Assembly (NCBI RefSeq): GCF_002443255.2
Contig: NW_019211454.1
Location: 59,978,894-60,042,893 of the forward strand
DNA from: Varroa destructor
Taxonomy: Eukaryota; Arthropoda; Arachnida; Mesostigmata; Varroidae
DNA length: 64,000 nucleotides
Reading direction: 5' to 3'
Both the position numbers and the translations under genes were made by a program. Every line of letters begins with the position of its first letter. The first letter of the stretch is position 1. The notes under the pieces were generated by a model. That model had not been told where the DNA came from. It did not search any database and saw nothing but the letters and a program-made list of their open reading frames with translations. This document shows positions 46,944-60,600 of this stretch, one piece after another.

Positions 46944-47087
46944 TATGTGCTCACCAAATTTTTCGGCTCCGGACAAGGGGGCCCTTTTCAACTCTTCAGC
47001 GAAGCGCAAACATTCGTCGAAGATACAAGGATCACTCGCAGTGATGACCGCTTTATTCCTATAAGCCGAAAAATTTACCCACCTTAG
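46944..47087 (+). CDS. Candidate terminal exon with good 3' end signals
   Basis: An acceptor (ccatacttgtttgccag) opens 47 codons in phase 0, ending in TAG. The peptide is Phe/Gly-rich then Asp/Arg/Ile-rich (FFGSGQGGPFQLFSEAQTFV, later ITRSDDRFIPISRKIYPP). AATAAA occurs 103 nt after the stop. The combination of acceptor, stop and nearby poly(A) signal is what a last exon should show. The frame is also open upstream of the acceptor to about 46878, without ATG. No family is recognised. Confidence 0.4.
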   Translation, partial: YVLTKFFGSGQGGPFQLFSEAQTFVEDTRITRSDDRFIPISRKIYPP

Positions 47088-47190
47088 ATGCCCGCGTCTT
47101 AAGTGTTGTATCCCGCTAAAGAGACACTATATCGCGATATTTTCTTCCTAGAAATACATTCGTTTATCTAGATTTAATTTATTTGGATTA

Positions 47191-47196
47191 AATAAA
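47191..47196 (+). terminator. Poly(A) signal after the 46944 exon
   Basis: AATAAA (with overlapping AAATAAAT) 103 nt past the TAG at 47085. Confidence 0.45.
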
Positions 47197-50100
47197 TACA
47201 ACGAAAGCATGCCCACTGTATCGAATAAAAAGTCATACGTCTTGCAGCGAGGTGGCGTACTTCATGATACAAGGAAATGAGTGAAGGCCGTCTGGATGGA
47301 GGAAAGTCCTCTTATGGCTCTTTGTAGTTCAGATTTTAATATATTGTCCTATTATATCCTGCGCAGCAGTTGAAAAACTTCGGTTATATCAATGGCGATT
47401 TGCTTATCGTTTGCGGTTAACAAAAGAACCACAAAAATTCATGAAAATGTTTTTGTAGAGTCTTGAGCACTCTATATATATATATATATATAGTTAACAA
47501 CAAGCATTACTTTAGAAGATAAGGAGCTATTGAAGTTAGAATACAAGTAACAACCGTAAAGATTTATATTACCTATCGATTCACATGGCGACTCGAAAGG
47601 TTGCTTTCCGTCTCTGTAGCTGAAAATTGTCTATTTTTTTAGTCCCTTAGGGATCTGGTTCTTTAGTGGTTGAACCTAGTCGTTGTCGTTCTGTAAAACC
47701 CAAAATATAGGTGATCAAGCAAAATAATTAGACGTGACATAATCAAACTTGCTAGCCTAACCTATTATACTTAAAAGTCACGTTCCGTACTCGCCAAACT
47801 CGACCTTGAGTACAATGATTAATACTTATCCATGTATTGATTAATTATACATTTATTTGTACTCGAAAATTTGTGTGCCACTAGTAAGAAGATTAGATTA
47901 AAGAGTTGAGAGCAGAGTGTCTTTAAGATCCTTATAATCCGATCTTCAACCGAGTCTCAGAAACTGAGCTATCACTGTAACAAAATATGTATTGTATAAT
48001 ACTTCTAATTTCAGCTACAAACTAAAACTCACTGTTATTGGAGTTTAATAAATAGACATTTAAAAAAGAAATAATGCCATTTTTACGTGTTCTAGCTTCT
48101 GTTGGTCGGCGGGAGGGGGGGGGGGTCAACTTTTTCGAAAAAGCCTTTAGTGCTTTGCGTGTTATTTCGAAAATGTACAGAAACCCGAATATCACTCATT
48201 TCTTGTTACGTTTACTTTGAAGTCGACTCAACTTGTACTTCAGCTTGTGCAATAAACTGTTATCGATTAATCAAAGCTGAAGGTGATTAGTCCACTATTA
48301 GCGAAAATTGTTGGGTAAACGAGGAACCCTTCATGTGTCTACTGCAAGTGGACGACCTGTCATGTGTCGATCCCGCTTACCCAGGCCACACCTCAATACT
48401 CTGCAATGTATGAATTGTGTGACCATATTGAAAAAGCCCTGCGTCTCGCTTCTTCTTCTAACCGCTAGCGCATTCGAAACACTTCGATGTTATTTTCGAT
48501 GTTATTTGAGTTAATTTGCAGCGTGGCCATCACTAAGATTATTCCTAAGACCAGCAAACGACCAACAGCAGCACTGACAAATTATCAGAAGTAAAAAATA
48601 ACTATATAGAAGTATATTTTTTTATGGTGTTCCTACCTATATACACACAAATGTCTACGGTTGGCTGCTCTGTCCTATTTAATTGACCCTCACTTGATGC
48701 ATTTATCACATTACCGCTGGCTGGTAGGCATGAACGGCATGAGTACGTCTGTAGTCCGTAAACCGGCAGCATCGGTAACAGTAAAATCAACTGCGACGCA
48801 GACCTATTGCTGGCCTGCCACTTCGCTTTGGCCCGTTTGGCGGCAAAGGCCTTATGTATATAGACACAAGGCAAGCGAGTGATAGGCTAAAGTATAGGAA
48901 GACAGGTCGAACCCGATATATATATATTCGTATATATACACATAAATAGTTTGCAGTCGCTTACTCGCTGCTATACAGCAACCCACGTGACTAGAGAATT
49001 TTAAATCAGGAGGGATTGGTTTTCTTATTTGAAGAAAAAGAAGCCAAATGGTTATTAATTTCATATCGCCCGTCGCAGCTGCTGCAAACGTAGCTCCTAC
49101 TACAGCTGCCCCTGCTATGGCCGCTGACACACATTTTTTTCATTTCCCGTTGCAGAAAAGGGAGGTTTGTCTCTATTGTTTTGTATGTGGATTTTAGCTT
49201 CCTGTTAAATGGGGTTCAGACTTAGTCCAGACGAAAACAAGTAGAAATGTGGATATTGTCGCGTTACTATGAACAGCATAAGGTACAGTGGCAATCATAA
49301 GAATACTAACAGCAGCGTCAGTCTCAATAGCGATGGCAGGGGTACGTCATGATAATCAGTACGGACGTCACACGTAACAGCGTTTGGCGCAAACGGTAAA
49401 TACATATCTCGAGAGAAGAAATGCGTACGGCACCCATACGCGCCAGGGCACATACTAGATAACTGGTCCACCGATTCGTACCACACGGCAATTCATTTAT
49501 TACGATGCCGTTAAATCCAGTTGCAATTATTTTTATTCCGTTTACTGCAGTTATCATATTCTGCTTAATAGTATAATGGAAAATAGGATTAGACTATGAG
49601 TTAAACGTAGAAATCACTGGACAACAAACTGGATAATTATACGTTATTATTTCAGAAACTGCTTCAGTGTTATCCTGTAGGGCACCCTATGTAGCATCGA
49701 ATACTCTCTAGTTGAAGGACCCGATTACCTTATAGGCTATAATACGAATTTGCTCTTTAGGCCGCCGACTGATAACTAGATTTTAGCTTGTTTCATTTGG
49801 TCTACTCTTCCGCTAAAGCCTGCGTTTTTGACTTCGGCATGTTGGAAAAGCAGCAACTTAATAGATCACTGGCCCCCTGTGCTTGCAAAGTGGCACAGGG
49901 TTCGCCCGTTGATGTAATCCAATAACTTAATCGTCTCTACGAAAAGCTATATCATATATGAAAGAATTGACACTATCAACAAACGGTGTAAATGTAATTA
50001 AAGGGTACATATGTGCAGTCCATTATTTGAGCTTTGACATATAAAAATTGTTAAAAAAAAAAACATACATTTTACTACAGTTCTTTTTTCTAGTTTAAAC

Positions 50101-52760
50101 ATATCGTTCGCATTATTGTTTTTACGTAGTTTACGCGCTATCGTTCCTACATATGTAACTTGGTTTACGCTTATGCCCTATCTTAACCAATCATTTCGCC
50201 TATTGAAAAATCAAATCCATCCCCCGATTTTATTTCTCGGTATCTGGACAGTTCGTAACTGCTTTAAGTGCAATTACCAGACCAGATCACCTTTTACAAG
50301 ACACAATTTACCACTGAAGGCAAAAAAAAAAAAAAAAAGGTCAGCAAATTGATTTTGTAGGAAACACTAAGAGATACTAGATGTACTCAGACGCTATCCG
50401 CAGCCGTCTTCAGTCTAGAACAATTAGTGCACAAATATTCCTATATATATATATATATATATATTGCAAGATATCTATAAGAAATTAGAGCAAAAGATCT
50501 AATATCTGAACTAAATTGTAATAAATATTTCGATAAAACATGTACCGAACTACTGTTACTATAGCTATCCCTCTTCGTCAGCTGTAGGCCTTTTCAGTTT
50601 CCAGATCGAGTAATGCTCACAAGACTGACATAATTTATAGGTAAAATTCAAGTGTAAATCACCAGAACAGAAGACCTACGAGATATAAGGCTGCAAATAT
50701 ACTCGAATGTTTTAAATGAGCGTAATCAAACAGTCTGACTGTTTGCCAGTGGCGCTAGTTCAGTAAATGTTCTCTCACATATCTTTTATTCTGGAAAATA
50801 GGTCATCCCGAAGCTTTTGACGGTGTTCTTGCTTGATGCCTGTCGTTTCGTGAAAGAACCCACCTTCGATACAATTACTACCGTTAATCGTTTTAGATCC
50901 CTAACGACCAGATATCGTGAGCATTATTACTGATCATGCTGTGCACATTTCGGGGGTAATTACCTATCAAGACTTTAATTGCTTCTATCGCACAAAGAGA
51001 TTTCAAGACAAATAGAACTTCGAAAACCGGTTTCTCTCAATACATTTTCATAATAGGATAGCTAAAGAATATCACCCTGTGTCTATATTTATATCCTTGT
51101 CTACTGTGCCCTGTTTTAGAAAATCCGTCCTGTCTAGGATTTTTTAATAACTATTCTCATAATTATGTTATACAAGAAGATACTGTATCAAGGCTGTAGC
51201 TCACATGTACAATCTTGAAGCGCAACATTTAAACTGGGATGGCCACCTGCGGAACACCTGCAGAGTTGTCCATAGACATGATACTATTCACACAAACTGC
51301 CTCGACAGCAAATCGGACCTTGTATAATTATTACCCATAGGTAAAGTGAGACGGCCTTAATGAGACGAAAATGCCTAGTTTTCTTAATTTTAAACGCTGA
51401 TCCTCCCAAAATATGCGTATGATGCATGGGTGCAGTAATATATGTGGCCGTGCGTGCGTCAATCTTCTGAGTGCTGCACTTTTTTTTTTGTTTTTTGTTT
51501 TTTTTTTTTATCAATTTTTCATTCCGCATGTGTGTACCTGCACGTCTGTGTGTTCGAAAATTTCGCTCGTCACAGCGACATCGTTCCTTGTTCGCGCTGT
51601 CTGCTGGCTCCATTCAGCGCCGCGTGTGGATTTCTTCTTATTTTCGGTTTTTCTATAACCTGCTGTGTTTTTCGTGCTTCTTTTCCTAGAATGAGAGTCT
51701 GTTAGTCGATTTTGGTTTTGTTGTTTCTGTTGTTGTTACGCTGTTGACGCTGCTGCGGCAGCTCGCACCCCACAGAGACTAACGTCTGCTAGCCAATCGT
51801 GTAGCCGGAACATTACGGTGCTCACTTTCGCTGGTCGTCGCTAATGTTTCCAGTGAATGTGTAAGCGCAAAATAACTATGCAGGTTTGCGTTAAGTTAAA
51901 ACGCTAACGGCAACATTGTAGGCAAAGTATTTGTCGAAGTTCTTCAGCCACTGCTCCAGCCGCTGCTGCTTATATTTTTGGGTGGTGTGACGGACCTGTA
52001 ACAAAAGGACGTTCATATCTAACACTACTAATTTTTTGTCATGTTATTCAGCTGTAGCGTACCCAAGGCAGGCCAGTCGAAACTCATCTAGTTAAACAGT
52101 GTAAACTGGGTAATTTATTTATCAATTTATTGAAGTCGTATGGCGCAAGTTGTACTCCTGGTGTTCATAACATGTGAGACTAGTAACGTATCGCAACGAC
52201 TACTTCGCTGAAGCTTTGTTCTTGTTGGTGCTGTGGCTGGCTTTTCCTCTGCTATACTACCTTCCGACAGAACTGGAAGCGATAGGACGCTAACAATTAC
52301 CTCAACTTCCCTCACTCAAGTAGGAATAGGGCCATAACGCGGCGGAGGCGAAGACCGCTTCAAGTCAGTAGCGGTTAACGTTTAAGCAAAGAATAAACGC
52401 CGCGAATAGCGTCTAGCGAAGTGGGCCGTACCGCATGTTTCTGTGTACGCTAGCGGCCTCCGTCACTGGTCACATTTTGGTAAGTTCGAATCTCCTCTTT
52501 GACTTGATCAGATTTCTGCCCGGTGGTCAAAGTTGTCTAGCCACAATTTCCCGTCCGCACACTTCATTGACCATTCTACCCGGGTTGTGGCGTGGTTACA
52601 CTTCTACTTGATATTCTTCGACGTTCGTTTCGTTTTGAGAGGTGCGACTACTTTACTCCCCGTTATACGCCTTACTTCGTCTATTCACATCGTTACCGGC
52701 CAATTATTGCCTTTTTTTCGCATCCATCGCACTAATGTACCAGCTAATAACATTTTCATC
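47197..52760. other. Long spacer, no gene called
   Basis: Mostly AT-rich with TA repeats at 47472-47492 and 50441-50464, a poly-G run at 48115, a poly-A run at about 50323-50338 and poly-T runs near 51480-51510. Open frames at 49295-49557, 50116-50352 and 51284-51705 are short or made by homopolymers. GC rises from about 51500 to 52500. No splice pair or domain is convincing. Confidence 0.4.
48115..48125 (+). repeat. Poly-G run of 11
   Basis: Eleven consecutive G, preceded by CGGCGGGA. A rare G homopolymer in this AT-rich region, and a likely place for assembly or sequencing error. Confidence 0.85.
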
Positions 52761-53156
52761 ATGAAGATAAAAGTGCTCAAGCAACCGACGCGTCTCGAGC
52801 ATTCTTATGTAACGTACAGAATCGGCTACGGAAAGAAGATGACTTCATTAGGCGACGATAGACGCTGGAGCCGACGGTGTAGCAGTGAACGCTCTAGTTA
52901 CGATAACTCGGTTGCAACGCGACTAACAATTTCCGGTCGCAGATTATCCCTACACATATTCATATTGGAACGGCACAATCAGGCAAACAGTATCGATATC
53001 ACAGGACGCAAGGCCAATTCTTCTAGCCTCTTTTCAACTATGTTTGTTATTGTCGTGTCAATCGTCGTACAGCTGCTCGAAGTGCTGAATAATACGCCAC
53101 TACTGTTTATAAACCCGAAAATGGGCTTGATCTCTGTTAGTGGTGATGTTCAATAG
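52761..53156 (+). CDS. Unassigned ATG ORF, 131 codons
   Basis: This is the third longest open stretch in the window if the part before the ATG is counted (open from 52533, 207 codons). The ATG peptide has an Arg/Ser-rich middle (RRWSRRCSSERSSYDN) and one hydrophobic helix (MFVIVVSIVVQLLEVL) that could span a membrane. No domain, splice site or poly(A) signal supports it. Local G+C is raised, so chance is possible. Confidence 0.22.
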   Translation: MKIKVLKQPTRLEHSYVTYRIGYGKKMTSLGDDRRWSRRCSSERSSYDNSVATRLTISGRRLSLHIFILERHNQANSIDITGRKANSSSLFSTMFVIVVSIVVQLLEVLNNTPLLFINPKMGLISVSGDVQ

Positions 53157-54708
53157 GCCTTAATATCGTATAAGGAAACAAAGCACCGAAATACATCCAT
53201 ACAATATGTATGCAAGCTGTAGCGTGTTTATATCTTTTACGCTTATCACTGATACTATTGACGATTGCTTGGTACTAGTATTCTGCTGACCATAGGCGCA
53301 TTCAATGAAGAACGTTCAACCAATTCGATTTGGTTCTAATACAAAGGTTCATTGCCAGCTATGCCGATGTATATCAAAGAAAATTAGCATTATCTCATTA
53401 CTATATTATTAGTGGCTAGAATTTCAAGGCGTTCACCGCTTGTATTCGTCTCTACGTGTAAGCTATAAAGGACCCACTGCTTAGCCATTGGTGTATATAT
53501 ATATATATGTGAAGCTCGAAATCCTCTCTAAGCTCGTTGTCGTTGCCAATCCTATCGAAGTCGAAAGTAGCAAGAACTGTTTACTGAAGGCTATATATAT
53601 ATGAAGCAACGTTGTCGACTTCAGCTATTGCTACTAACTATTCTATTTTTAGTTAGCTCAACTAGAAAAAATCAATACGAGACAAAATTCTAGTTCCCAT
53701 TGAGATCTGAAAAATTGTCTATTAAACAAATGAACGATAAGAGCTGTCGTCCTGCTGCAGGCTCGGAGTGATTCGAAGTCTGCGATGTGGTAATGAAGTT
53801 GCAACATGTGTAACCTTCTGCGCTAATATTTTTTGCGCGCCAAACCCGGAACCATTATTAGACTTCCGTATAACTCCGAATCACTATCTTGTATGAGTGT
53901 ACGTACGGGAATCAGGATGTCAACGACTAGTACTGTGACGCCGTTCTACTGAAGCACAACATGACAGACGTACCGCCATGGCAGAAAGCGTAGAAACCGA
54001 GCCTGATTTAGAGTAAACGCCTGACCAACAATAAAACGGCACGTGGGATTATATCGTAAACGCAACGCAGCGGACTTCTTACCCGCGGCGGTACAAAGTT
54101 TTATAAATCATCCCAGTTTACCACGCATTTTTCGATACTCTCGAAACATCGTGGCATAGCAATTTTTCCATTCGGTTAATATCACTTAATGTCGCTAATG
54201 GTCGGCAGCAGGGTATCATAAACCGACTCGGTTACTGTTGATATCATTGTTGTCGGTATCTTCGTCACCCTCTTCATAGCTTTCCCCTTTAGGTTTGTAT
54301 CGAATATATTTTCCGCCATAATTTTCCTATATCGTTACGTCTGCAAGTGACGTTATCAGCTGTCACTACCATCATCGTCATACCAAAATTGCTATTTGTC
54401 TTTCCTTTCTGTTTCAACTTTACAGCTTTGATTTGGTTAAACGTCGTGCCAGCCGCATCGATTCAGGTAATCACTTGGCGCGCGGCTCCGATCTAACCTT
54501 TCTCTGTACGTACGCTAGATATATACGTATCAGGTGTGTGAGCTAGTGAACGGGTGTGTGTACGTCTGCATCTGTCCGTTTGGCCGTGTGCATATAAACA
54601 CGTACAATATAGACAGTGTGCTTGCTGCTGGAGCGTCCCCCTGGCCCAAATACCTACGGGGCGACGCAGGGTCGATTGATCCACCCTATTGCGGATAGTT
54701 CTCCGTGA

Positions 54709-54739
<31 letters not shown>

Positions 54740-57025
54740 GTACTCGCCGCGTCGTCGTCGTTGTCGTCGTCATCGGTCGTATGGTGGTGTCATATTGATG
54801 AAACAGCGATTTCTGGAAGCATGAGACGATATGCAGCGTAAGTCAATAGACAGTGATAATATCGCAGTAAGAGATTGTCCCTCCGGTTCCGAGAGGGCCG
54901 TTCAAAAAAACCGATGGATGACCGACTCATCAGCAGCATTTGCATTATTTCTACTATTTTTACTGCTGCTGCAACCGTTGATGAAGCCAATAGACAGCAG
55001 CGGGGTGATTGATTCGTGAAACAAGCGGCGGTAGCATGATTCTTGTACTTCGTACAAATAAGAGAAAAGGACCAAGCGTTAGGGCGATCGTACAAGAAGA
55101 CGACAATAGCTGAGGAGGAAAACGAGAGACTGCACGAAGCGGAATCAGAACGCTGTGATTCATTACGGCATACGCATTGCGAATGACGCAGTGATTAGGG
55201 ATTGCTGATTAACGATCACTGTGGTACACGGATGATTGCGGTGATCCCTGTAGTTAAAGGATAAAATGATAAATCCGGATTTAGGAAAAAATATTAAGCA
55301 AGGACTACCTTTACACAATGCAAATAAACTGTCACGTATTGAACAGGCAAGCAGATTGTAGCAACTGGCTGTTGGATCACTCTCCTGGAAAATATCAAGC
55401 TGACCGGATATATATATATCAATACATGAAATATAAATAATGTTTCATGATTGGTTATCTTATTAATATTTGTTTATATAAATGTAAATACTTTACAATC
55501 TTCGTATCGCTTGCAATTATGAGGTGTGAATTTTTCAGTTTTCTCCGTATAAATGGCGAAACGGTTTCCAACGAATAATCAATAAGGTTGAAGATCGCGC
55601 AAGGGCAGGCTTTTTCTCTAGGTTACTGCCTTAGCGAAGATTAATATTGTTCTGCAGTTTACTGCGATCAGAAACAATTATAATGTCAGAAAATATCAAT
55701 GGAGACAAGAATCACAGAGCACTTAGTAGCAGTGGGCGTGGATTCACTGTTCTTATATTTAACGTTTTCCAGCTTTCACCAGCAAACGCTACCTGAGACA
55801 AAATTCGATGAATCGAACTAAGGCCAGATTCTTTCCCGAGTCCTGATTTACTCCTTCTATGTCATATGTACACTTATTCAGCTAATTCTGCTCTAATAAA
55901 ACTGGACAATAATTTCAAATTGACTCATTACAAGACACCGAGCAGGGCCACTAGAATAAAAAGCTCAGACAACTATTTCCACTGAAAGGGATTTCCCACT
56001 CCACGAACTTGAACAATAAAAACGTAAAGCGTAAAACGTGAAACTTTCCAAAGCGTAAATTTCTCTGATGCCCGTATTTGACATTATACTATCTGCGTCT
56101 AATTCATTCAATCGGAATTACGCGTTCTCGTCAAACGGAAACTGGGGCATCGCGTAGCAGGGAGAAGCTTTTACCCCCTGTACCCCCCACCCGCAAGCGC
56201 CAACAGCAGCTAAATATTGCGGCCGGAGGTAACGGAAGGCATTCGACTGCCATTAAAAATGAGCGAACGAACACAAAAAATTTCAGAGCGAAACTTTAGA
56301 TACGCACCTACTGATATGTTCTAGAACGAATTTAAAGCCGCAAATATTTTCCGTTAAAAACGCCAGCCTGTCTGTTTATCTCTTCGGCTGTCTGCCATAC
56401 ATGGAAAGACGATGATGAGAACGCTAACAACAGCGGCTAGGCATAACGAAAATAAGTAATATTTAGTTGTATTGTGTAAGGCCTAGCGATTAATCTGCGG
56501 ATTAGGTATTGCTTACTACAACAATCGTTATCAGCTCGTTTTCGACCTAGGTTGTCTTCGATGACGATACGCAACGCACTCATAACAATTGTGAATCAGA
56601 AATTCGAATTTTCCGCTTGTAATTAGTCACTTTTTGCCCTGTTGAGGCAGCCCCTTTTAAATGTGCGGATCTGAACACTGAGATTATTTACTAAAATAGG
56701 TTTTGTGAAAGCTAGGATTTTTTTGCGAGTTTAACACTACATATTACTTCGCCCGAAAACTATATACAAAACGCTTGGCTTTTGTCAGTCGAGGCTGATC
56801 CATAATCGAGCTTATGGTATTGCGGTTTTCCATCTGCAGACAAATTCCAGCCCATTCGAATATTCGCTTTCTATTTTGCAAACGCTTTAAACTGAGTTCT
56901 CACAAGTTTTAAGGGAAACTGGCAGAGGAAATCACTCACAAGAAAAAAAGTCGTGACTTTTCCACCATGATAATATATCGCCTCATGCATTGTTGTTGGT
57001 ATTCCATGATTTTTACTACATACAT
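53157..57025. other. Spacer with GC-rich, CTG-repeat block
   Basis: AT-rich with a TA repeat at about 53493-53508. 54480-55200 is GC-richer and carries the CTG repeat. A frame at 56078-56299 includes a Pro/Arg-rich part (EKLLPPVPPTRKRQQQLNIA) and a possible donor GGAG|GTAACG, not called. No other candidate. Confidence 0.4.
54711..54737. repeat. (CTG)9 trinucleotide repeat
   Basis: Nine uninterrupted CTG units, followed closely by a CGTCGT tract. It lies in no convincing coding frame. Confidence 0.95.
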
Positions 57026-57223
57026 ATGCCTCTTTCGCCTGAAACTTATATGCACCAGATCAAACAGCCTGCGGCCTTTCTTCCTCGTCAGACTCAAGGA
57101 ACACCTGAACGGAAAAAGGTCTACGATGACGGAGAAAGTTCAAGAGTAGCAAGAGCGGAACTGGACCCTACTTCTAGAATTGTAATAATAAAAAAAAAAA
57201 ACGTTGTTGGACAACTTGAATAA
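57026..57223 (+). CDS. Candidate small ORF or exon, unknown hydrophilic protein
   Basis: An ATG frame of 65 codons (open upstream to 56990). It starts MPLSPETYMHQIKQPAAFLP and continues with a charged, disordered-looking segment (GTPERKKVYDDGESSRVARA). An ATT|GTAATA after codon 52 may be a phase-0 donor; beyond it the frame is Lys-rich because of a poly-A run. The next good acceptor (57589) is also phase 0, giving an intron of about 400 nt. No family is recognised. Confidence 0.3.
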   Translation: MPLSPETYMHQIKQPAAFLPRQTQGTPERKKVYDDGESSRVARAELDPTSRIVIIKKKNVVGQLE

Positions 57224-57589
57224 ATCGTGTCGCACGTACATGAAGTCCAATATGGATTCGTTTGAAAAACAACCAGAATAAGGCCGATTAGGGTGTAGCG
57301 CCACAGGCTCGATACTTTTCTTAGTTTTCTAGTATCATAAAATATTGTTTTCTAAAGGAGAAACAGTCCCACTGAAAGAGACCGTCGCGATGCATTCGTA
57401 TTCACAACTTAGCTATTAGCTATTTGGCGATAGTCTACACGGATCGCACCCTCTGGACTTATTCTTTGCTGGTTTCTGGTTAACTCGAAATTGCAAGATT
57501 GTTCATAAGCTATTATCCTAGTAAATGCAACACGCACACAAAACAACTGATTTTAATCGTTTAATTTCTATTATTATTATTATTTTCAG

Positions 57590-57697
57590 GACAAAAGAAC
57601 CTATTTGGAGCCTTCCATGTCCTTGCGTCCGCTGTCTTCTTTGCTCTTCTTTCCCGCTCTTCATCGAAGAGTAAACTGGCCGAAGAATATAAATTAA
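57590..57697 (+). CDS. Candidate terminal exon after a strong acceptor
   Basis: The acceptor tttctattattattattattttcag is the best polypyrimidine-type site in this region. In phase 0 it opens 35 codons to a TAA (DKRTYLEPSMSLRPLSSLLF at the start). A second frame runs longer (to about 57786) and contains a hydrophobic stretch (GAFHVLASAVFFALL), so the correct phase is uncertain. It could continue the 57026 ORF. Confidence 0.3.
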   Translation, partial: DKRTYLEPSMSLRPLSSLLFFPALHRRVNWPKNIN

Positions 57698-60600
57698 ATG
57701 TCAAACATAATTATTTTATTATTATAAGTGGTCCTATCAGAATTTGCAGGGCTGGATTTGATTTAATTGGCAATAGCGATAGTTAACTGACTTACTGTGT
57801 GTGTGTTTTCCCTACGTCGGAAACCTAATAGCGTGTTTCGCCGCCTGCATCTTCAGTAGTCTCGTTTTGCCGAGCCACAACGAACAATTTCGCTGATACC
57901 GATCACTGCCTATCGCCTACTGACCAAGCCAGCAGGTCCAATCGATGTAATTATCACCGTAGCATCCCAATCCGGCTGGAAGCTTCAAAGACCAGACACA
58001 AGTCGAAGAGCAATAAGGAAAGCGGATAAGCAAGATATACCAATTGTGGCTGCTTCTAGCGGCAAATGATGATCTGTCCATTCCTGTTTGTGTCCATTGA
58101 AGCCCTGACGCAGGCTGCTTTGACACCGGTCCAAGCTCTGCAGTTCGGTTGATGCAGTTCCTGTATCGCTGCTATTTGTCATTAGACAACACAGAAACGA
58201 ATCACTCCCCCTCTTTGAATTTTTCACGTTCTATTTTATACGTCATTGTGCAGCTTCGACGTTGATCTCCGACGGCACGACCCAAACGTATACTTATACT
58301 AATATTCATAAGAATAACTTCTATTATATTTCAGGCTTTCCCTATTGGATATGGAAATTGATTGACACTGGCTCTGTATTTGACAAAAGCAACAACGCCC
58401 AAAGGTGGATCTTCAAGAAAATTGCGTGAACGCAAAAGTCCTGTCAATGATAATAGAATGATACACATGTCCCACGTGTAATTAGTTTGAGAGGTATTGT
58501 TGCCGGGCATGATATACACTAGATCATTGTCATTTCGAACCGTTTTGTTCTAGTAATGAAATACACAGAGCATCACTTAGAACAGATCGATCCATTTTTC
58601 ACTTAACTGAAAAGAGGAACTTTCTTTTTTTGAAATATCATGCTTGAGCCGGAATATGCCGTTAGTAGAATCTTCCTGTTATGTTATTATGGGAAAGATT
58701 TATCATCTTTATGCCCAGATGCGACCCGGACCAAATCTTTAGTTAGGCAAAACCGAATTGTTCGCTATTACAGCCATCGAGGCCTGCTTCGTAACGGTCT
58801 AATTATTTTGACAATGTATTTTAGCTCATTCTTATCATGGCAGATATGCCATTTCGGTAGTGTGAATTAAGCCAATCAATTGGATGTACATGGAACTCTG
58901 GAAATGCTTGATATTGCTTCTGCAGCTAGACAGCACGTGATCACACTGTTCTTGCATCTAGCCGAACGCATGCACACACCGAACAGAACACACACACAGA
59001 CAAAATGCCGAAAAAATGAAGCTGTTACAAGTCACAGCTACCAACAAACTCACGTTGGCAAGACAGGAGCACAGGACTTGCTACATAGGTGTAGTACATA
59101 CCAGAGGCCTGCGCAATTCTGAAGCCTAGTGAATCCTGCTGTGAAGATTGTAACCAGTGTAGCATACGCCTGCTACTCTGTAATCGAGTGAAGTCTAGTT
59201 CGACCTCGTGCAACGATAGTGATACAAACAAACAAATAAATTTATGTCAAAGCGATACAACACGAGGCCTAAGCCGCCCTACCTGCCTGCCTCAGCCAAC
59301 TTCGTTTTGGCGGCGTTTGATCGAGTTCAAACATATCGTTTGCCCCTAAAACTCTGTAATAATTGATGGCAGCTAGCACTCATTTCAACCAGTCCTGCGG
59401 CCAGTGTCCCGCGGCCATTCTCGTCGTTGATTCTAGAGTTTAAGATTAGCCATTTGCTTACGACAAGACATGGTTTTATAGATTGATATTATTAGCTTTG
59501 TCGCTACTGCTGCGGTTGCTGTTTAATTAGACGACAAAGTAAGGGATTTATATCGGTTATTCGTGCTTTTCAAGCGCAGTGGCACCTGCTGGTGCCATAG
59601 CTCGCTTCCATAGGTTCACCGTAAGCAGACTGTCAGTCATACATCTATTTAGACTTTACCTAAATCTTCGCACGAATGATCGTCTTCTGAAGATCGTGAG
59701 AGCTACCTGTTACGTAATGCATGCACAGTGTGTGACTTTCTGTCTGACTGTAATAGTAAAGGCTATTATTATCGTTAATATCAAGTTGTTGTTAAATCGT
59801 TATGCTATTGCAGTCCACTTGCGCGTTGTTAGGCGACGGCGGCTGCTGTATCTACTAGTACTAAAGTACAGTGATTTAATGCGTTTACCGTCACTGGGGC
59901 TGGAGCTTAAGTATAACTAGTCACGCAGAACACAGAATCTGACGCCGCGGATGAGCCTAGGTTGACAATCGGTACATCCTAGTTATTCAATGAGGCCTCT
60001 GCCTTGACCCGGCTGCTTACGAACACTGTCCGAACGGACTAGTCTGCAGGGAAGCCATGCGTTAAATTGTCGTTCCCAAGAAGAATATCCAATGGCCATC
60101 TAGCTAGTATGATGGGCGGCAGCCTCGACTCAAACGATGATCTTCATCATACTTGTACGACTCTCCCGGTATTAAGCGCGCATTGCCTTAGTCTGTGTGT
60201 CCCCTAGGGATAGCAGCAGGAGTACTGGCTTGGCAAGGCTAAACGTTTCGCTCAAGCATATCAAGATATTAGCGTCACTGAAGATGGGGACCGCTGGGCT
60301 CATTGCTATGAAGATTTTCGGTACTGAATTGCTTCAAGTAAAATATATCTTGATCACTCATTACTGCTGACCATGGCGTCGTTCTTGAATGACCTGTAAT
60401 TGTAATGTCTCTCAGGTGATTTAAATTTACACATAAATACTGATTACAAGAATTACATCCTTTACACATTGCTATTGCAATGTATGTTCTTCGAATTCAG
60501 TAACACTTCCTTATCGGACCATACGCGTTAAGTTAACTTGGCATTTCTCCTCTACAAATGTTCTAACGTCGTTTGACTCAGTAAATAATAATCTACCGGA

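Noticed and set aside
52470..52500. GTTCGAATC resembling a tRNA B box
   Set aside because: No matching A box or acceptor stem at the right distance; no tRNA cloverleaf can be drawn.
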